Below are positions 17,580 through 27,042 of a stretch of 64,000 bases of DNA, one piece after another. Each line of letters opens with the position of its first letter. The stretch's first letter is position 1. The notes beneath the pieces were generated by a model. It did not search any database. It was not told the DNA's origin and worked only from the letters and a program-made list of their open reading frames with translations. The translations under genes and the position numbers were made by a program. The stretch spans positions 1,087,363 to 1,151,362 of the forward strand of contig NZ_CP036349.1 of NCBI RefSeq assembly GCF_007753265.1, in the 5' to 3' direction. This DNA is from Botrimarina mediterranea. Its GTDB lineage: Bacteria; Planctomycetota; Planctomycetia; Pirellulales; Lacipirellulaceae.

Positions 17580-18452
17580 TTACTTGCGACGCCGCATCCC
17601 GGTCAGCAGGCAACCGGCGGCGGCGAGCACGGCGCTCGTCGGCTCGGGGATCGCCTGGAAGTCGAACGTCGTTGCAAGTCCGCCGGGGATGTCGATGCTG
17701 ACGTTGTCGAAGTAGCCGATCTGGCCCTGGTTGTAGGTGCCGACGCCCATCGCGAGGCTCACGACACGGGCGTTGGCGAAGTCCGTCGGGTCGGCCGTGG
17801 CGAAGGCGGTCGCCCATTCGGCGAGCGAACGGATCGGCGGGCCGCCAGCGCCGTTCGGCAGCTCAAAGCCGCCCGTCCAGAACCAACCGCCCGAGGGGTC
17901 GGCGCCGGCGCCCGTGTTCGCGTCGATGCTCACCGACTGCCAAGCGTCGGCGGGGGGGGCCTGCGAACCGCCGCCGGGCTGGTTCCAGTTCGGCTCGAAG
18001 ACCAGTTGGCCGTAGTTGTCACCCGTGCCGCCCTGCGCCAGGATGCCGATCTTGAACGAAGGGGCCGCGAACGCGTTGCCGCCGGCGACGGTTTGCTTGT
18101 AGTAGTCGAAGCCGAAGAGCGCCGTGTTGAGCACGGTTGTCGCGTCGCCGTAGTCGGCGTAGGTCGCGACCTCGGCCTTGTCGTTGTTCGCCATGCCGGT
18201 GGTCAGCATCGCGGCGCCATTGGGGAGGGGCTGGTTCGACTCGAGGTCGCCGCCCATGCCGGTGAGATCGACCACCGAGGCGGTCCCGCCATCACGGATG
18301 TCGGCGGCGTACCACGCGCCGGCGACCGGCATGGCTACCGGGGATTCGAAGCCGTTGACGACAACCGTCGCCGCCGAAGCGCCAGCAGCAAGGACGACGT
18401 AACCCAACGCCGCCGCAACACCGGCGAGAAAACGCGAGACAGAAAGCTTCAT
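17580..18452 (-). CDS. Secreted PEP-CTERM protein
   Basis: The 290-residue protein begins MKLSVSRFLAGVAAALGYVV, a signal peptide ending near AGASA. A beta-rich middle (VVNGFESPVAMPVAGAWYAAD, WQSVSIDANTGAGADPSGGW) resembles secreted carbohydrate-binding-like PEP-CTERM proteins. It ends IPEPTSAVLAAAGCLLTGMRRRK, the PEP-CTERM sorting motif. No catalytic motif is seen. The frame is open much further upstream, but the start at 18452 is fixed by the signal peptide. Confidence 0.82.
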   Translation of the reverse strand: MKLSVSRFLAGVAAALGYVVLAAGASAATVVVNGFESPVAMPVAGAWYAADIRDGGTASVVDLTGMGGDLESNQPLPNGAAMLTTGMANNDKAEVATYADYGDATTVLNTALFGFDYYKQTVAGGNAFAAPSFKIGILAQGGTGDNYGQLVFEPNWNQPGGGSQAPPADAWQSVSIDANTGAGADPSGGWFWTGGFELPNGAGGPPIRSLAEWATAFATADPTDFANARVVSLAMGVGTYNQGQIGYFDNVSIDIPGGLATTFDFQAIPEPTSAVLAAAGCLLTGMRRRK

Positions 18453-18677
18453 TAGGTGCAACTCACAGCTGAGGGAGAAAGGATCGGCAACCGCCAGAGG
18501 AAGGACGCCCCGTCGAGGGTAGGCGGTCGCCCCAAACAACAATCTCCACGCTAATCGGGCAGCCCCCTCTGACAACGAAAAGGAGGGGGCCCAATCGAAG
18601 TTGTGTGTGAAGATGTAGCGGTTGTCGCGGTCGTAGCGATTGCGCGGGCGAGAGCGAGTTATCCGCGCAGAGACCAA

Positions 18678-18870
18678 AGCCCCGGAGGGGCGAAAGCGCG
18701 TAGCCAGGGGCGCAAGCCCCTGGGAACGAGCGCTAAAAGTGAGAAGCCCCGGAGGGGCGACAGCAACGTGGCGAGTCGAGTTGCTGTCGCCCCTCCGGGG
18801 CTCTGTCCGATGGACGAGGGTTCCCAGGGGCTCGCGCCCCTGGCTACGCGCTGCCGCCCCTGCCGGGGCT
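18678..18870. repeat. Nested palindrome, GCCCCGGAGGGGCG family
   Basis: The outer arms contain AGCCCCGGAGGGGCG, GCGCGTAGCCAGGGGCGC and AAGCCCCTGGGAAC, with complements GTTCCCAGGGGCT, GCGCCCCTGGCTACGCGC and CCGCCCCTGCCGGGGCT. A second palindrome (18745-18802: AGCCCCGGAGGGGCGACAGC / GCTGTCGCCCCTCCGGGGCT) sits in the loop and repeats the outer arm sequence. The flanking DNA from 18453 to 18970 holds no supportable gene. Confidence 0.85.
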
Positions 18871-18972
18871 AACTGACTGCTGCGCTGAGCGGGATTGCGA
18901 GTGAAGGCGACAGGATTTGACCATTGCGGTAACACCGACTGGGCGAAAGCGCCGGAATGCGAATGTGCCGGG

Positions 18973-19044
18973 CTGGGGATTAGGTACTTGAACCCCGACT
19001 AACGGTTTCAGAATCGATTGTATTGCCGATTACACCAATCCCCA
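18973..19044 (-). tRNA. Degenerate tRNA-Gln(CUG)-like sequence
   Basis: Read on the minus strand it is 72 nt, with a perfect 7-bp acceptor stem (TGGGGAT / ATCCCCA), discriminator G, a 4-bp D stem (one G-T pair), the anticodon loop TTCTGAA (anticodon CUG) and a T loop TTCAAGT. The anticodon stem has two mismatches, and the T stem lacks the near-universal G53-C61 pair. No CCA is encoded. It may be a decayed tRNA gene or an unusual tRNA. Confidence 0.55.
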
Positions 19045-19064
19045 GTTTCCGGAGACGGGTGAAG

Positions 19065-19137
19065 TACCCCGTAGGGGAGTCGAATTCCTGACTCCGCTCC
19101 GAGAGGGCGGTGTCCAAGGCCACTAGACGGGCGGGGC
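19065..19137 (-). tRNA. Degenerate tRNA-Glu(CUC)-like sequence
   Basis: The 73-nt sequence on the minus strand contains GTCTAGTGGCCTTGGACA, nearly the bacterial tRNA-Glu D arm, then CCGCC-CTCTCGG-AGCGG (anticodon CUC, one stem mismatch), T loop TTCGACT and acceptor GCCCCGC / ACGGGGT (one wobble, one mismatch). The two inner T-stem pairs are lost, including 53-61. Position 8 is C instead of the usual U. It lies 20 bp upstream of the Gln-like sequence. Confidence 0.55.
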
Positions 19138-19193
19138 GGGGCGTACGAAGTCTTGTCCAAGTCGCAATCGACGTAAGTCCCTTAAACGCGACC

Positions 19194-20033
19194 CTACGAA
19201 AGCTGAATAGCTAGGTCGTAGTCACGGGTTCCGAAATTAGTGAATACACGAAGTGTGATAGACGTTGAACCTTTGCTCTGGTCATTGCTATATCGAAGTC
19301 CAAACTCGCAAGAAGTAAAGGCTTGAGGGAAGAGGGTGTCGAATACGGGCAGCATATGGAAATAGCCACCATCTGGCATGCGGCACGTATCCATATTCTG
19401 CATCTGCCCCGTGGGCAATTCGCAATATGGGAACTCGCCGGAGCGGGTGACTACTGCTAGTCGTAGTTCACCAGGCTCGAATGTGCGAAACGATCGATTG
19501 GCAAGTGTTAGCTCGGGCCATGGGTAGTATCCAGGCTTCGGGGAGCACGATGCTTTGCCAGAAGATACATCTACACCGTCTTGGTAAAGCTCGATCTCAA
19601 CAGTTTGCTTCGGATTTGTAGCGAGTGGGTTCTCAATAAACCAAGCGATTTTTGTCGCAAGGTTCTGCCGGAGAACGGTCAGCTGTTCTCCATAGACGAT
19701 GTGTGGGAAGTGCTTGAGATCAAAGGGGATGTCCGCCGCATCTTTTGTCAGAAGTATGGTTGGTTTGTTGAGGGCATGTGCGTACCCTACCTCGTAAAAG
19801 ACATTTGCATTTCGTCCGGACATGTCGGCAATGATCATGTCTGCTTTTGCGATCTGATTGTAGATGCGATCAAGGATACGCTCGTGAAATATCTGCTCGT
19901 CTACTCGCTCGCAGTATGCCCCGGCCTTCTCGCAAGACTCTTTGATGCCGATATGATAGACATCATCGAAGTCGGAACTAAACGGCATCAGCACAAAGCA
20001 AAAGGGCTTTGGACCTGTGCTTGTGGTATCCAA
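19194..20033 (-). CDS. TIR-like / nucleoside deoxyribosyltransferase-like protein, candidate defence effector
   Basis: The 279-residue protein opens with FCFVLMPFSSDFDDVY (11-26), followed by IAKADMIIADMSGRNANVFYEVGYAHALNKPTI (61-93). The D-x-[ST]-G-x-N-x-NVFYE-x-G-x-AHA pattern with E81 is typical of a TIR/nucleoside 2-deoxyribosyltransferase-like nucleotide-binding fold found in many bacterial defence genes. Residues 140-279 are beta-rich and unrecognised. Translation appears to start at TTG (20033). The gene is clearly lower in GC than its neighbours and sits beside the two tRNA-like sequences, suggesting transfer. A defence role is inference. Confidence 0.65.
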   Translation of the reverse strand: MDTTSTGPKPFCFVLMPFSSDFDDVYHIGIKESCEKAGAYCERVDEQIFHERILDRIYNQIAKADMIIADMSGRNANVFYEVGYAHALNKPTILLTKDAADIPFDLKHFPHIVYGEQLTVLRQNLATKIAWFIENPLATNPKQTVEIELYQDGVDVSSGKASCSPKPGYYPWPELTLANRSFRTFEPGELRLAVVTRSGEFPYCELPTGQMQNMDTCRMPDGGYFHMLPVFDTLFPQAFTSCEFGLRYSNDQSKGSTSITLRVFTNFGTRDYDLAIQLS

Positions 20034-20092
20034 GATGGCTTTATTCCAGTGATAGGGCGAGGCAGGGGTAAGCTAAGCGAAGGATACAAAAA

Positions 20093-20118
20093 AAGCCGCC
20101 GGCTTTCGCCGGCGGCTT
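20093..20118 (-). terminator. Rho-independent terminator of groES-groEL
   Basis: An 11-bp perfect stem AAGCCGCCGGC / GCCGGCGGCTT with a 4-nt loop is followed on the minus strand by seven T residues. It lies about 70 bp past the groEL stop. Tandem TGACCCCTGACCCCTG-like repeats (about 20130-20166) lie between them. Confidence 0.8.
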
Positions 20119-20186
20119 CGTCGTTTGCTGATCCCTGACGCCTGACTCCTGACCCCTGACCCCTGTCGAGTCCGTCAGGCCCGGTC

Positions 20187-21875
<1,689 letters not shown>

Positions 21876-21895
21876 GGGGAGATCACTCAAAGAGC

Positions 21896-22213
21896 TCACT
21901 CAACCACGGCGAGGATGTCGCTCTCGCTCATGAGGAGGAACTCCTCGTCGTCGATCTCGATGGTTTCGGGGGCGTAGGTCGTGAAGAGGACCTCGTCGCC
22001 GACCTTCACCTGCAGGGGGCCGCGCTTGCCGTCATCGAGCAGCTTGCCGGGACCGACGGCGACGATCTTGCCGCGGTTGGGCTTTTCCTTCGACGAGTCG
22101 GGCAGAAAGATGCCGCCGGCGGTCTTGTCGGACGATTCGACGCGCTCGACGACGACCTTGTCGCCCATCGGCTCGAGCTTGACCTTTGACTTCTTTTTGG
22201 CAGCGGTCGCCAT
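21896..22213 (-). CDS. groES: Co-chaperonin GroES
   Basis: The 105-residue protein has the Cpn10 fold markers: LEPMGDKVVVERVE, the mobile loop region with KTAGGIFLPDSSKEKPNRGKI, VGDEVLFTTYAPETIEIDDEEFLLMSESDILAVVE. It caps GroEL. A lysine-rich N-terminal extension (MATAAKKKSKVK) makes it slightly longer than the usual 95-97 residues. The ATG at 22213 is preferred over an upstream in-frame codon at 22228. No CIRCE element (TTAGCACTC-N9-GAGTGCTAA) is visible upstream; a different 10-bp inverted repeat is. Confidence 0.96.
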   Translation of the reverse strand: MATAAKKKSKVKLEPMGDKVVVERVESSDKTAGGIFLPDSSKEKPNRGKIVAVGPGKLLDDGKRGPLQVKVGDEVLFTTYAPETIEIDDEEFLLMSESDILAVVE

Positions 22214-22343
22214 CGGCGAACTCCTCACGACTAGGGTGGAAGATGTGACTTATGGATGAACGATCGGGTGGAGACGTATCGCCAACCCGGTAAAGACAGC
22301 CTCGACAGCCCGCATCACGGCGCAACGGTGACGCAGTCGGAAC

Positions 22344-22398
22344 GCTAGAAAGCAAGTCGGGCGCCAATGCCTGTGGAAGCTTGTAAGTGCTTTCTAGC
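22344..22398. promoter_or_regulatory. Inverted repeat upstream of groES, possible regulatory site
   Basis: Perfect 10-bp arms GCTAGAAAGC (22344-22353) and GCTTTCTAGC (22389-22398) are separated by 35 bp, about 130-185 bp upstream of groES. It could be an operator or leader hairpin. The rest of the gap to 22741 shows no gene. Confidence 0.4.
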
Positions 22399-22741
22399 AG
22401 GCATCTTACGGCGATAGGTATAGTCTCGTGCTCCGAGATCGGCCTGTCATTCTGGCCAAATGCCAGCGTTCTCCTCCTGAGAGTTGAGAATCGCCTGCCA
22501 GTTTGGCGGCCCCGTCGCGAGCCCCGTAATGCGGACTCGCAAGACACCACCCCTCGGAGGGGGTTGTCGTGGACGAGGGGGTGCGATTCGCTACGCCGGC
22601 CGTCGGGGTGGTCGCGTATCGACCACCTCCTGTTCGCGTACACGATCGATGCAAGCTAACCTTCCGGCTGTGTGCCAACGCGGCACGGGAAGGCCAGCTA
22701 CCGCTCTCTAACCGCCTGCAACGACCCCACAAGGCTCCCAA

Positions 22742-22972
22742 ATGATCTCGACTAACAAACGCCCTGGAGCCGCCCTCCTGGCTCTCCTAGCGATCGGTTT
22801 TGCCCTGCCGGAGTCGGCTGAAGCCCGTCGCTATCGTCCCGTGATTCGCAGGGCGCCGGCCGTGTATGGGCGCCGACCGGTGGTGGTCAACACACCGTTT
22901 GTCGGCGTCCGCGTCGGCGCTGGTCGGGTCCGCGTCGCCGCTCCGGGGGTTGGTGTCTTTGTCGGCTGGTGA
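22742..22972 (+). CDS. Small secreted basic protein, GVGV-type
   Basis: The 76-residue protein has a signal peptide ending near ESAEA, then a short mature part rich in Arg, Val and Pro (RRYRPVIRRAPAVYGRRPV). It ends APGVGVFVGW. The C-terminus matches that of the neighbour at 23213 (APGVGVSIGW), so the two are paralogous or share a C-terminal motif. Function is unknown; a surface or matrix role is only a guess. Confidence 0.65.
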   Translation: MISTNKRPGAALLALLAIGFALPESAEARRYRPVIRRAPAVYGRRPVVVNTPFVGVRVGAGRVRVAAPGVGVFVGW

Positions 22973-23212
22973 AGTTAATCAGCCCGTTTCGATAACGATG
23001 GCTAGCACGGGCCGTCCCGGGGATAACCGGGGCGGCCCGGCCCGTTTGGCACGCGGCGTGCATTGGTAAGGGTCGGTGGTGATTCGACGACTAATTCGTC
23101 CCGCTGCCTCCGTACAAGTGCGCACAAGCATCGGCTCCGCACAGCTAACTGGCCGACCGAAGAAAGTGGCCGGCCGTCCTAATCCCTGCTAGCTATCGAG
23201 AGGAGAAGCAAC

Positions 23213-23503
23213 ATGCTCCGCAAACGTGGATTGTCCCTCGCCGCCACCGCCCTCGGCGCTGTCGCCATGCTGTTCATCACCGCCGGCGACGCCCAAGCCC
23301 GACGCGGCTTCTATCGCGGTCCCGTCCGTGGCTACTACACCCCTTACGCCCGCGGCCGCGCCTACTACAGGCCGCGCGCTTATCGCTCCGGCTATCGTGG
23401 CTACAGTCGTGGATATTACGGCGGTCGCTACGGTGGCTACTACGGCGGCCGCGGTGGTGTCGTGATCGGCGCGCCAGGGGTCGGCGTCTCGATTGGCTGG
23501 TAA
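23213..23503 (+). CDS. Small secreted Tyr/Gly/Arg-rich protein, GVGV-type
   Basis: The 96-residue protein has a signal peptide ending around GDAQA and a mature region of RGYY/GGYYGGR-type repeats with very high Tyr, Gly and Arg. It ends APGVGVSIGW. A good AGGAG site precedes the ATG (GAGAGGAGAAGCAACATG). The composition resembles structural or adhesive low-complexity proteins. The first gene in the pair lacks the Tyr/Gly block. Confidence 0.7.
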   Translation: MLRKRGLSLAATALGAVAMLFITAGDAQARRGFYRGPVRGYYTPYARGRAYYRPRAYRSGYRGYSRGYYGGRYGGYYGGRGGVVIGAPGVGVSIGW

Positions 23504-23637
23504 CTCCCGGCGCTCACCAGATTGCCTAGCTTCAATGGGCGGGCGTCTCGAATCGGTCTAGGGCCAAACACGGCAGAAAGAGTAGGGTTCTTCCTCTCTT
23601 GCACCGTAAAGCCCGACCCCGCTGCGAGGCGCCTGCC

Positions 23638-24471
23638 GTGAAGTTACGCGAGTTCGTTTACCTCTTCGGACTGAAACCGAGCCCGCGTACGTACGGCTAC
23701 GACGTCCGCACCGCGGACCTTGGTCCTGATGGCGTCGTTTCCTACGCGCAGTGGCTGCACCCGAAAGCTTATCGCTGTGAGGTGACTGCGGCTCTCATCG
23801 CCGAGCACCGACAGTTCGTGCGCCCAGGCGACTTCTGTATCGATGTCGGCGCACACAGCGGCGACACCAGCCTGCCGCTGGGTATCGCCGCCGGCGTTGA
23901 GGGGTGTGTGCTCGCAATGGAGCCCAACCGCTACGTCTTCCCGACGCTGCAGGCGAACGCCGACCTCAATCGCAAGATCGCCAACATCGTCCCCGTAATG
24001 GCTGCCGCAACGCCCGAGGACGGCGCGTTCACTTTCAGCTATGGCGACCCCGGATTCTGCAACGGCGGCGACGCCGCCGACCAGTCGTGGCTACGCCGTC
24101 GGCGGATGCTGACGCTCGAAGTGCAGGGGCTCAATCTCAACGAACTCTTGCACCGCGACTTTGCCGACCGGATCGACCGCTTGCGGTTTGTGAAGACCGA
24201 CACCGAGGGTCACGACCTGGAAGTGCTCGAATCGATCGCCGACCTCATCCGCAAGAAACGTCCGTACCTCCACTGCGAGGTCTTCAAGCACTCACCCTCC
24301 GAGCGACGCCGCGACCTACACGCCTTCCTCGTCGCGATGGGCTACGACGTTCACCTCGTGTCCGATGACGGCGGCTTCCGCGGTCGGAAAGTCAGCGAAG
24401 ATGACCTCTGCGCCGTCGACCACTGCGACATCCTCGCCGCGCCGAAGAAGGGCGTCGCGCTGGCTGCCTAA
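23638..24471 (+). CDS. FkbM family methyltransferase
   Basis: The 277-residue protein has the FkbM pattern: PGDFCIDVGAHSGDTSLPLG (SAM-binding motif I), VLAMEPNRYVFPTLQAN (motif II), LRFVKTDTEGHDLEVLES (the D-TEGxD-xVLxG-like motif) and HCEVFKHSPSE. Family members methylate sugars or small-molecule hydroxyls. GTG at 23638 gives MKLREFVYLFGL and is preferred over a TTG at 23599. The convergent DoxX gene lies beyond a palindrome at 24490-24587. Confidence 0.85.
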   Translation: MKLREFVYLFGLKPSPRTYGYDVRTADLGPDGVVSYAQWLHPKAYRCEVTAALIAEHRQFVRPGDFCIDVGAHSGDTSLPLGIAAGVEGCVLAMEPNRYVFPTLQANADLNRKIANIVPVMAAATPEDGAFTFSYGDPGFCNGGDAADQSWLRRRRMLTLEVQGLNLNELLHRDFADRIDRLRFVKTDTEGHDLEVLESIADLIRKKRPYLHCEVFKHSPSERRRDLHAFLVAMGYDVHLVSDDGGFRGRKVSEDDLCAVDHCDILAAPKKGVALAA

Positions 24472-24489
24472 TCTATTGTGTTTAAGGGA

Positions 24490-24587
24490 TTCACCACGAC
24501 GGACACGAAGAACACGACGGCTTGTTTGTCGGACTGATATTGTCCCTGAGAACGTTCGTCGTGCTCGTCGTGTCCGTCGTGGTGCAA
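24490..24587. repeat. Palindromic repeat, TTCACCACGACGGACACGA family
   Basis: The left arm TTCACCACGACGGACACGA (24490) and the right arm TCGTGTCCGTCGTGGTG with inner AACACGACG / CGTCGTG segments fill the gap between the convergent genes. A diverged half copy is seen near 42254 (TCACCACGACGGGCACGAAG). Confidence 0.8.
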
Positions 24588-24594
24588 TTTTTCC

Positions 24595-25008
24595 TCAAAC
24601 GTCTTTCGCTTGCGGATCGGCGACGCACTTGTCGTAGCCGAAGGCGAGCTGGAAGACATCGGGCTTGCGCAGCCCCAGCGCGATCCACACGACGACGCCC
24701 ATGATGATCGGCATGTAGAAGGGGTCTTCGATACGCACGTGCGTCGCGGTCGCGCCGCCGAGGTAGGCGGTGAGCAAGATGGCGCCGATGAACGCCGTTT
24801 GCGGGATGAGGAACAGGATGGTTACCGCGATCTCGACCATGCCGATCCACTTCATCACGTCGTCGGGATAGCCGAACTTTCCCATGATCTCGGCCTTGTT
24901 AGGGAAGTCCATGAACTTACCCGACGCGCTCAGACCGCAGAGAAACACGGTGAGTAACACACTCAACACCCAACCGGCGATGAAGGAGGCTTTGGAAGGT
25001 TGGGTCAT
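24595..25008 (-). CDS. DoxX-like membrane protein
   Basis: The 137-residue protein has four hydrophobic segments and the DoxX-like pattern: a first helix, then SASGKFMDFPNKAEIMGKFGYPDDVMKWIGMVEI, then two more helices and GVVVWIALGLR. DoxX-like proteins are small four-helix membrane proteins of unclear role, sometimes linked to redox stress. The ATG at 25008 is chosen over an upstream in-frame codon inside a palindromic repeat. Confidence 0.75.
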   Translation of the reverse strand: MTQPSKASFIAGWVLSVLLTVFLCGLSASGKFMDFPNKAEIMGKFGYPDDVMKWIGMVEIAVTILFLIPQTAFIGAILLTAYLGGATATHVRIEDPFYMPIIMGVVVWIALGLRKPDVFQLAFGYDKCVADPQAKDV

Positions 25009-25053
25009 GGCAGTGCCGCGATGGTTTGACTGGACTGAACCGCAAAAGAATAA

Positions 25054-25128
25054 GAACCACAAAGGAACGAAGTGAACAAAGGAAGCCTTCGGAGATACAG
25101 CCTTGGTTCCTTAGTTCCTTTGTGGTTC
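25054..25128. repeat. Palindromic repeat, ACCACAAAGGAACGAAG family, copy 1
   Basis: GAACCACAAAGGAACGAAG and its complement (TTAGTTCCTTTGTGGTTC) flank a short loop. Related copies lie at 26814, 32511 and 56673. Confidence 0.85.
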
Positions 25129-25145
25129 ACTCGTGAGCTGTGAGA

Positions 25146-26078
25146 TCACTCTTCTGCGGCGGGGCTGACCCACTCTTGGAACGCCTCTTCCATGAAGCCT
25201 TCGCCGTGGATCATCTCGCCGCCGAGGTGGCCTTCCCAGGCGACGGCCAGTGCTAGGCCGATCAGCCCCAACCGCCAGAACGCGCCGAGTCCCTTGCTCT
25301 GCCGCGCTTGGCTGATTAGGGCGATGATCGACAGCACGATCGACGCGGCGGCGAGGCCGAAGCCGTACCAGCGGTGCCGCACGAGGTGCTCGGACCAGTC
25401 GCCGAAGCCATCGCCCCACGCCCACGGCGCGCCGTAGTCGAACTCGGCGTACCACCAGCCGCTGGCGACCGCCGCCACCGACGTCAGCGCGCCGCCGACA
25501 AGGCACGCCAGCGGGATCTGCGTCCGCCACGACGGAATCACGACGCCGATCACGACGAACAACGCGCCGAACACCCACAGCGCAATCGGCAGGTGGACCA
25601 CGGCGTGGTGCGTCTTGGCGAAGAACGCCGGGGCGCGCTCGATGATCCCGCCCCAATCGGTCGCGGCGGCTTCGGGCTCCTCGGCCTCGGCTTCTTCCAT
25701 CGCCTCGTCTTCCATCGCCTCGTCTTCGGCGACCTCCGCGCCATCCGCGGCTTCGTCTTCGAGTTCTTCGACGGCTTCCTCAACCGCGGGTTCGCTCTCA
25801 TCGAGCGGGGCCGGCTCTTCGGGCTCGATCGCCGCGGGTTCTTCCGCCATCTCTGTTTCGGCTTCGGCGGCGTCTTCTACGGGCTCTTCGGGCGTCGCCG
25901 CCTCCCCGTCCACCATGGGCTCTTCGGTCTCCGCAGCGGGTTCCTCGGCTTCGGAGGTTGCTTCTTGCGACTCTGACGTTGGAACGTCAAGCACCTCGTC
26001 GACCGGGTCTTGCGCCACGGCGACACTCGACCAAAGGGCTAATGCGAGAAGTCCAGACACGAGGCCAATGCGTCGCAA
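25146..26078 (-). CDS. Membrane protein with acidic extracytoplasmic domain and DUF2231-like region
   Basis: The 310-residue protein has a signal peptide (MRRIGLVSGLLALALWSSVA), then about 115 residues dominated by Glu, Ala, Asp and Pro. The C-terminal half has four transmembrane helices starting at AKTHHAVVHLPIALWVFGALF, which resembles DUF2231, where paired histidines may hold a metal or heme. GDWSEHLVRHRWYG and EGHLGGEMIHGEGF add further histidines. The long acidic stretch is probably disordered and periplasmic. Function is unknown. Confidence 0.7.
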   Translation of the reverse strand: MRRIGLVSGLLALALWSSVAVAQDPVDEVLDVPTSESQEATSEAEEPAAETEEPMVDGEAATPEEPVEDAAEAETEMAEEPAAIEPEEPAPLDESEPAVEEAVEELEDEAADGAEVAEDEAMEDEAMEEAEAEEPEAAATDWGGIIERAPAFFAKTHHAVVHLPIALWVFGALFVVIGVVIPSWRTQIPLACLVGGALTSVAAVASGWWYAEFDYGAPWAWGDGFGDWSEHLVRHRWYGFGLAAASIVLSIIALISQARQSKGLGAFWRLGLIGLALAVAWEGHLGGEMIHGEGFMEEAFQEWVSPAAEE

Positions 26079-26214
26079 GGTATTGCTCTCCGCCGAAAGT
26101 GAGGTCCTAGGAGCCGCGTCGCGGCAGACCGCATTCTAACCCGCGGCGCCGACGATTGGCAGACGAAGCCGGCCCGCCCGTTGGACTTCGCTGTGGGCCG
26201 GGTATTCTTGGAGG

Positions 26215-26811
26215 GTGAACGCTCCTGAAACACCGAGCCCTGCGGGCCCCGACGAAGCGACGCTCCTCGTCGCCCAAGCTGGCCAGGCGGCCGCCGCGGC
26301 GGCGGGGCTCGAATGCGTCCTCGAACTGTCTCCGCACAGCGAGTCGCGCTACCTCCACGTCCTGCGCGGCGACGCCTGGTACGGCATCCGCGTCTCTTGC
26401 CACGAGGCGGTCTACGACTGCTGCCGCGACTACACGCAGCTGCGGGTCGGAGAGCCGCCAACGCCGGAAGTTGTCGCCGCTGCTAGTGCAGCCGCCGAGC
26501 AACTGGTCCTCAGCGGCGGTGAAGTTGTCGCCGACCCGGCGGCGGTCGCCGTCGCCATCGACAAGATCGCTGCGGTGCTCTGCGACGGCCGCACCTACCG
26601 CGACGACGACGGCCTCCGCTGGCGCTGGGTCGCGGACGAAGAGCGCTGGGACCTGGCGTGCCGCTACTGGGGCGACGAGTCCGTGCTGACGCCCCCCACG
26701 CACCGCCCCAGCACCGTGGTCACGGCCCGCATCCGCTGCCAAGTCCGCCACACCCAAAACGTCACCGCGCGCTGGGCCGCCGAAGCCGGCAGTGAATCTG
26801 ATTCAAAGTAG
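26215..26811 (+). CDS. Hypothetical protein
   Basis: The 198-residue protein starts at GTG after a TTGGAGG site. It has an Ala-rich N-terminus, a beta-alpha core (CVLELSPHSESRYLHVLRGDAWYGIRVSCHEAVYDCCRDY) and a Trp-rich region (GLRWRWVADEERWDLACRYWG). I do not recognise the family. There is no signal peptide or membrane segment. Codon use matches the surrounding high-GC genes. A palindromic repeat begins just after the stop. Confidence 0.6.
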   Translation: MNAPETPSPAGPDEATLLVAQAGQAAAAAAGLECVLELSPHSESRYLHVLRGDAWYGIRVSCHEAVYDCCRDYTQLRVGEPPTPEVVAAASAAAEQLVLSGGEVVADPAAVAVAIDKIAAVLCDGRTYRDDDGLRWRWVADEERWDLACRYWGDESVLTPPTHRPSTVVTARIRCQVRHTQNVTARWAAEAGSESDSK

Positions 26812-26813
26812 TT

Positions 26814-26899
26814 AACCACAAAGGAACAAAGGAACGACGGAAGCAGAGCGCACGATTGCCTTCAGCAAAATCTCTTTGTTCCTTCGTTCCTTTGTGGTG
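26814..26899. repeat. Palindromic repeat, ACCACAAAGGAACGAAG family, copy 2
   Basis: AACCACAAAGGAACAAAGGAACGA is matched by TCTTTGTTCCTTCGTTCCTTTGTGGT at the other end. It starts 3 bp after the stop of the upstream gene. Confidence 0.88.
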
Positions 26900-27042
26900 A
26901 ATCCTCTTGGAACCACCATCGCCGTGCTAGCAGCGGTTCCTTTTGCCTAACCGGCAGATTCTCTCAGGCGCCGCGGGCGTTTTAGTCGATCAATCTCGAC
27001 GAAGCGCCGGAGTTTTCGCCGCGACTTGTCGAGGTCTGCCAA

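Noticed and set aside
22214-22741. CIRCE heat-shock operator before groES
   Set aside because: No TTAGCACTC-N9-GAGTGCTAA or close variant could be found.
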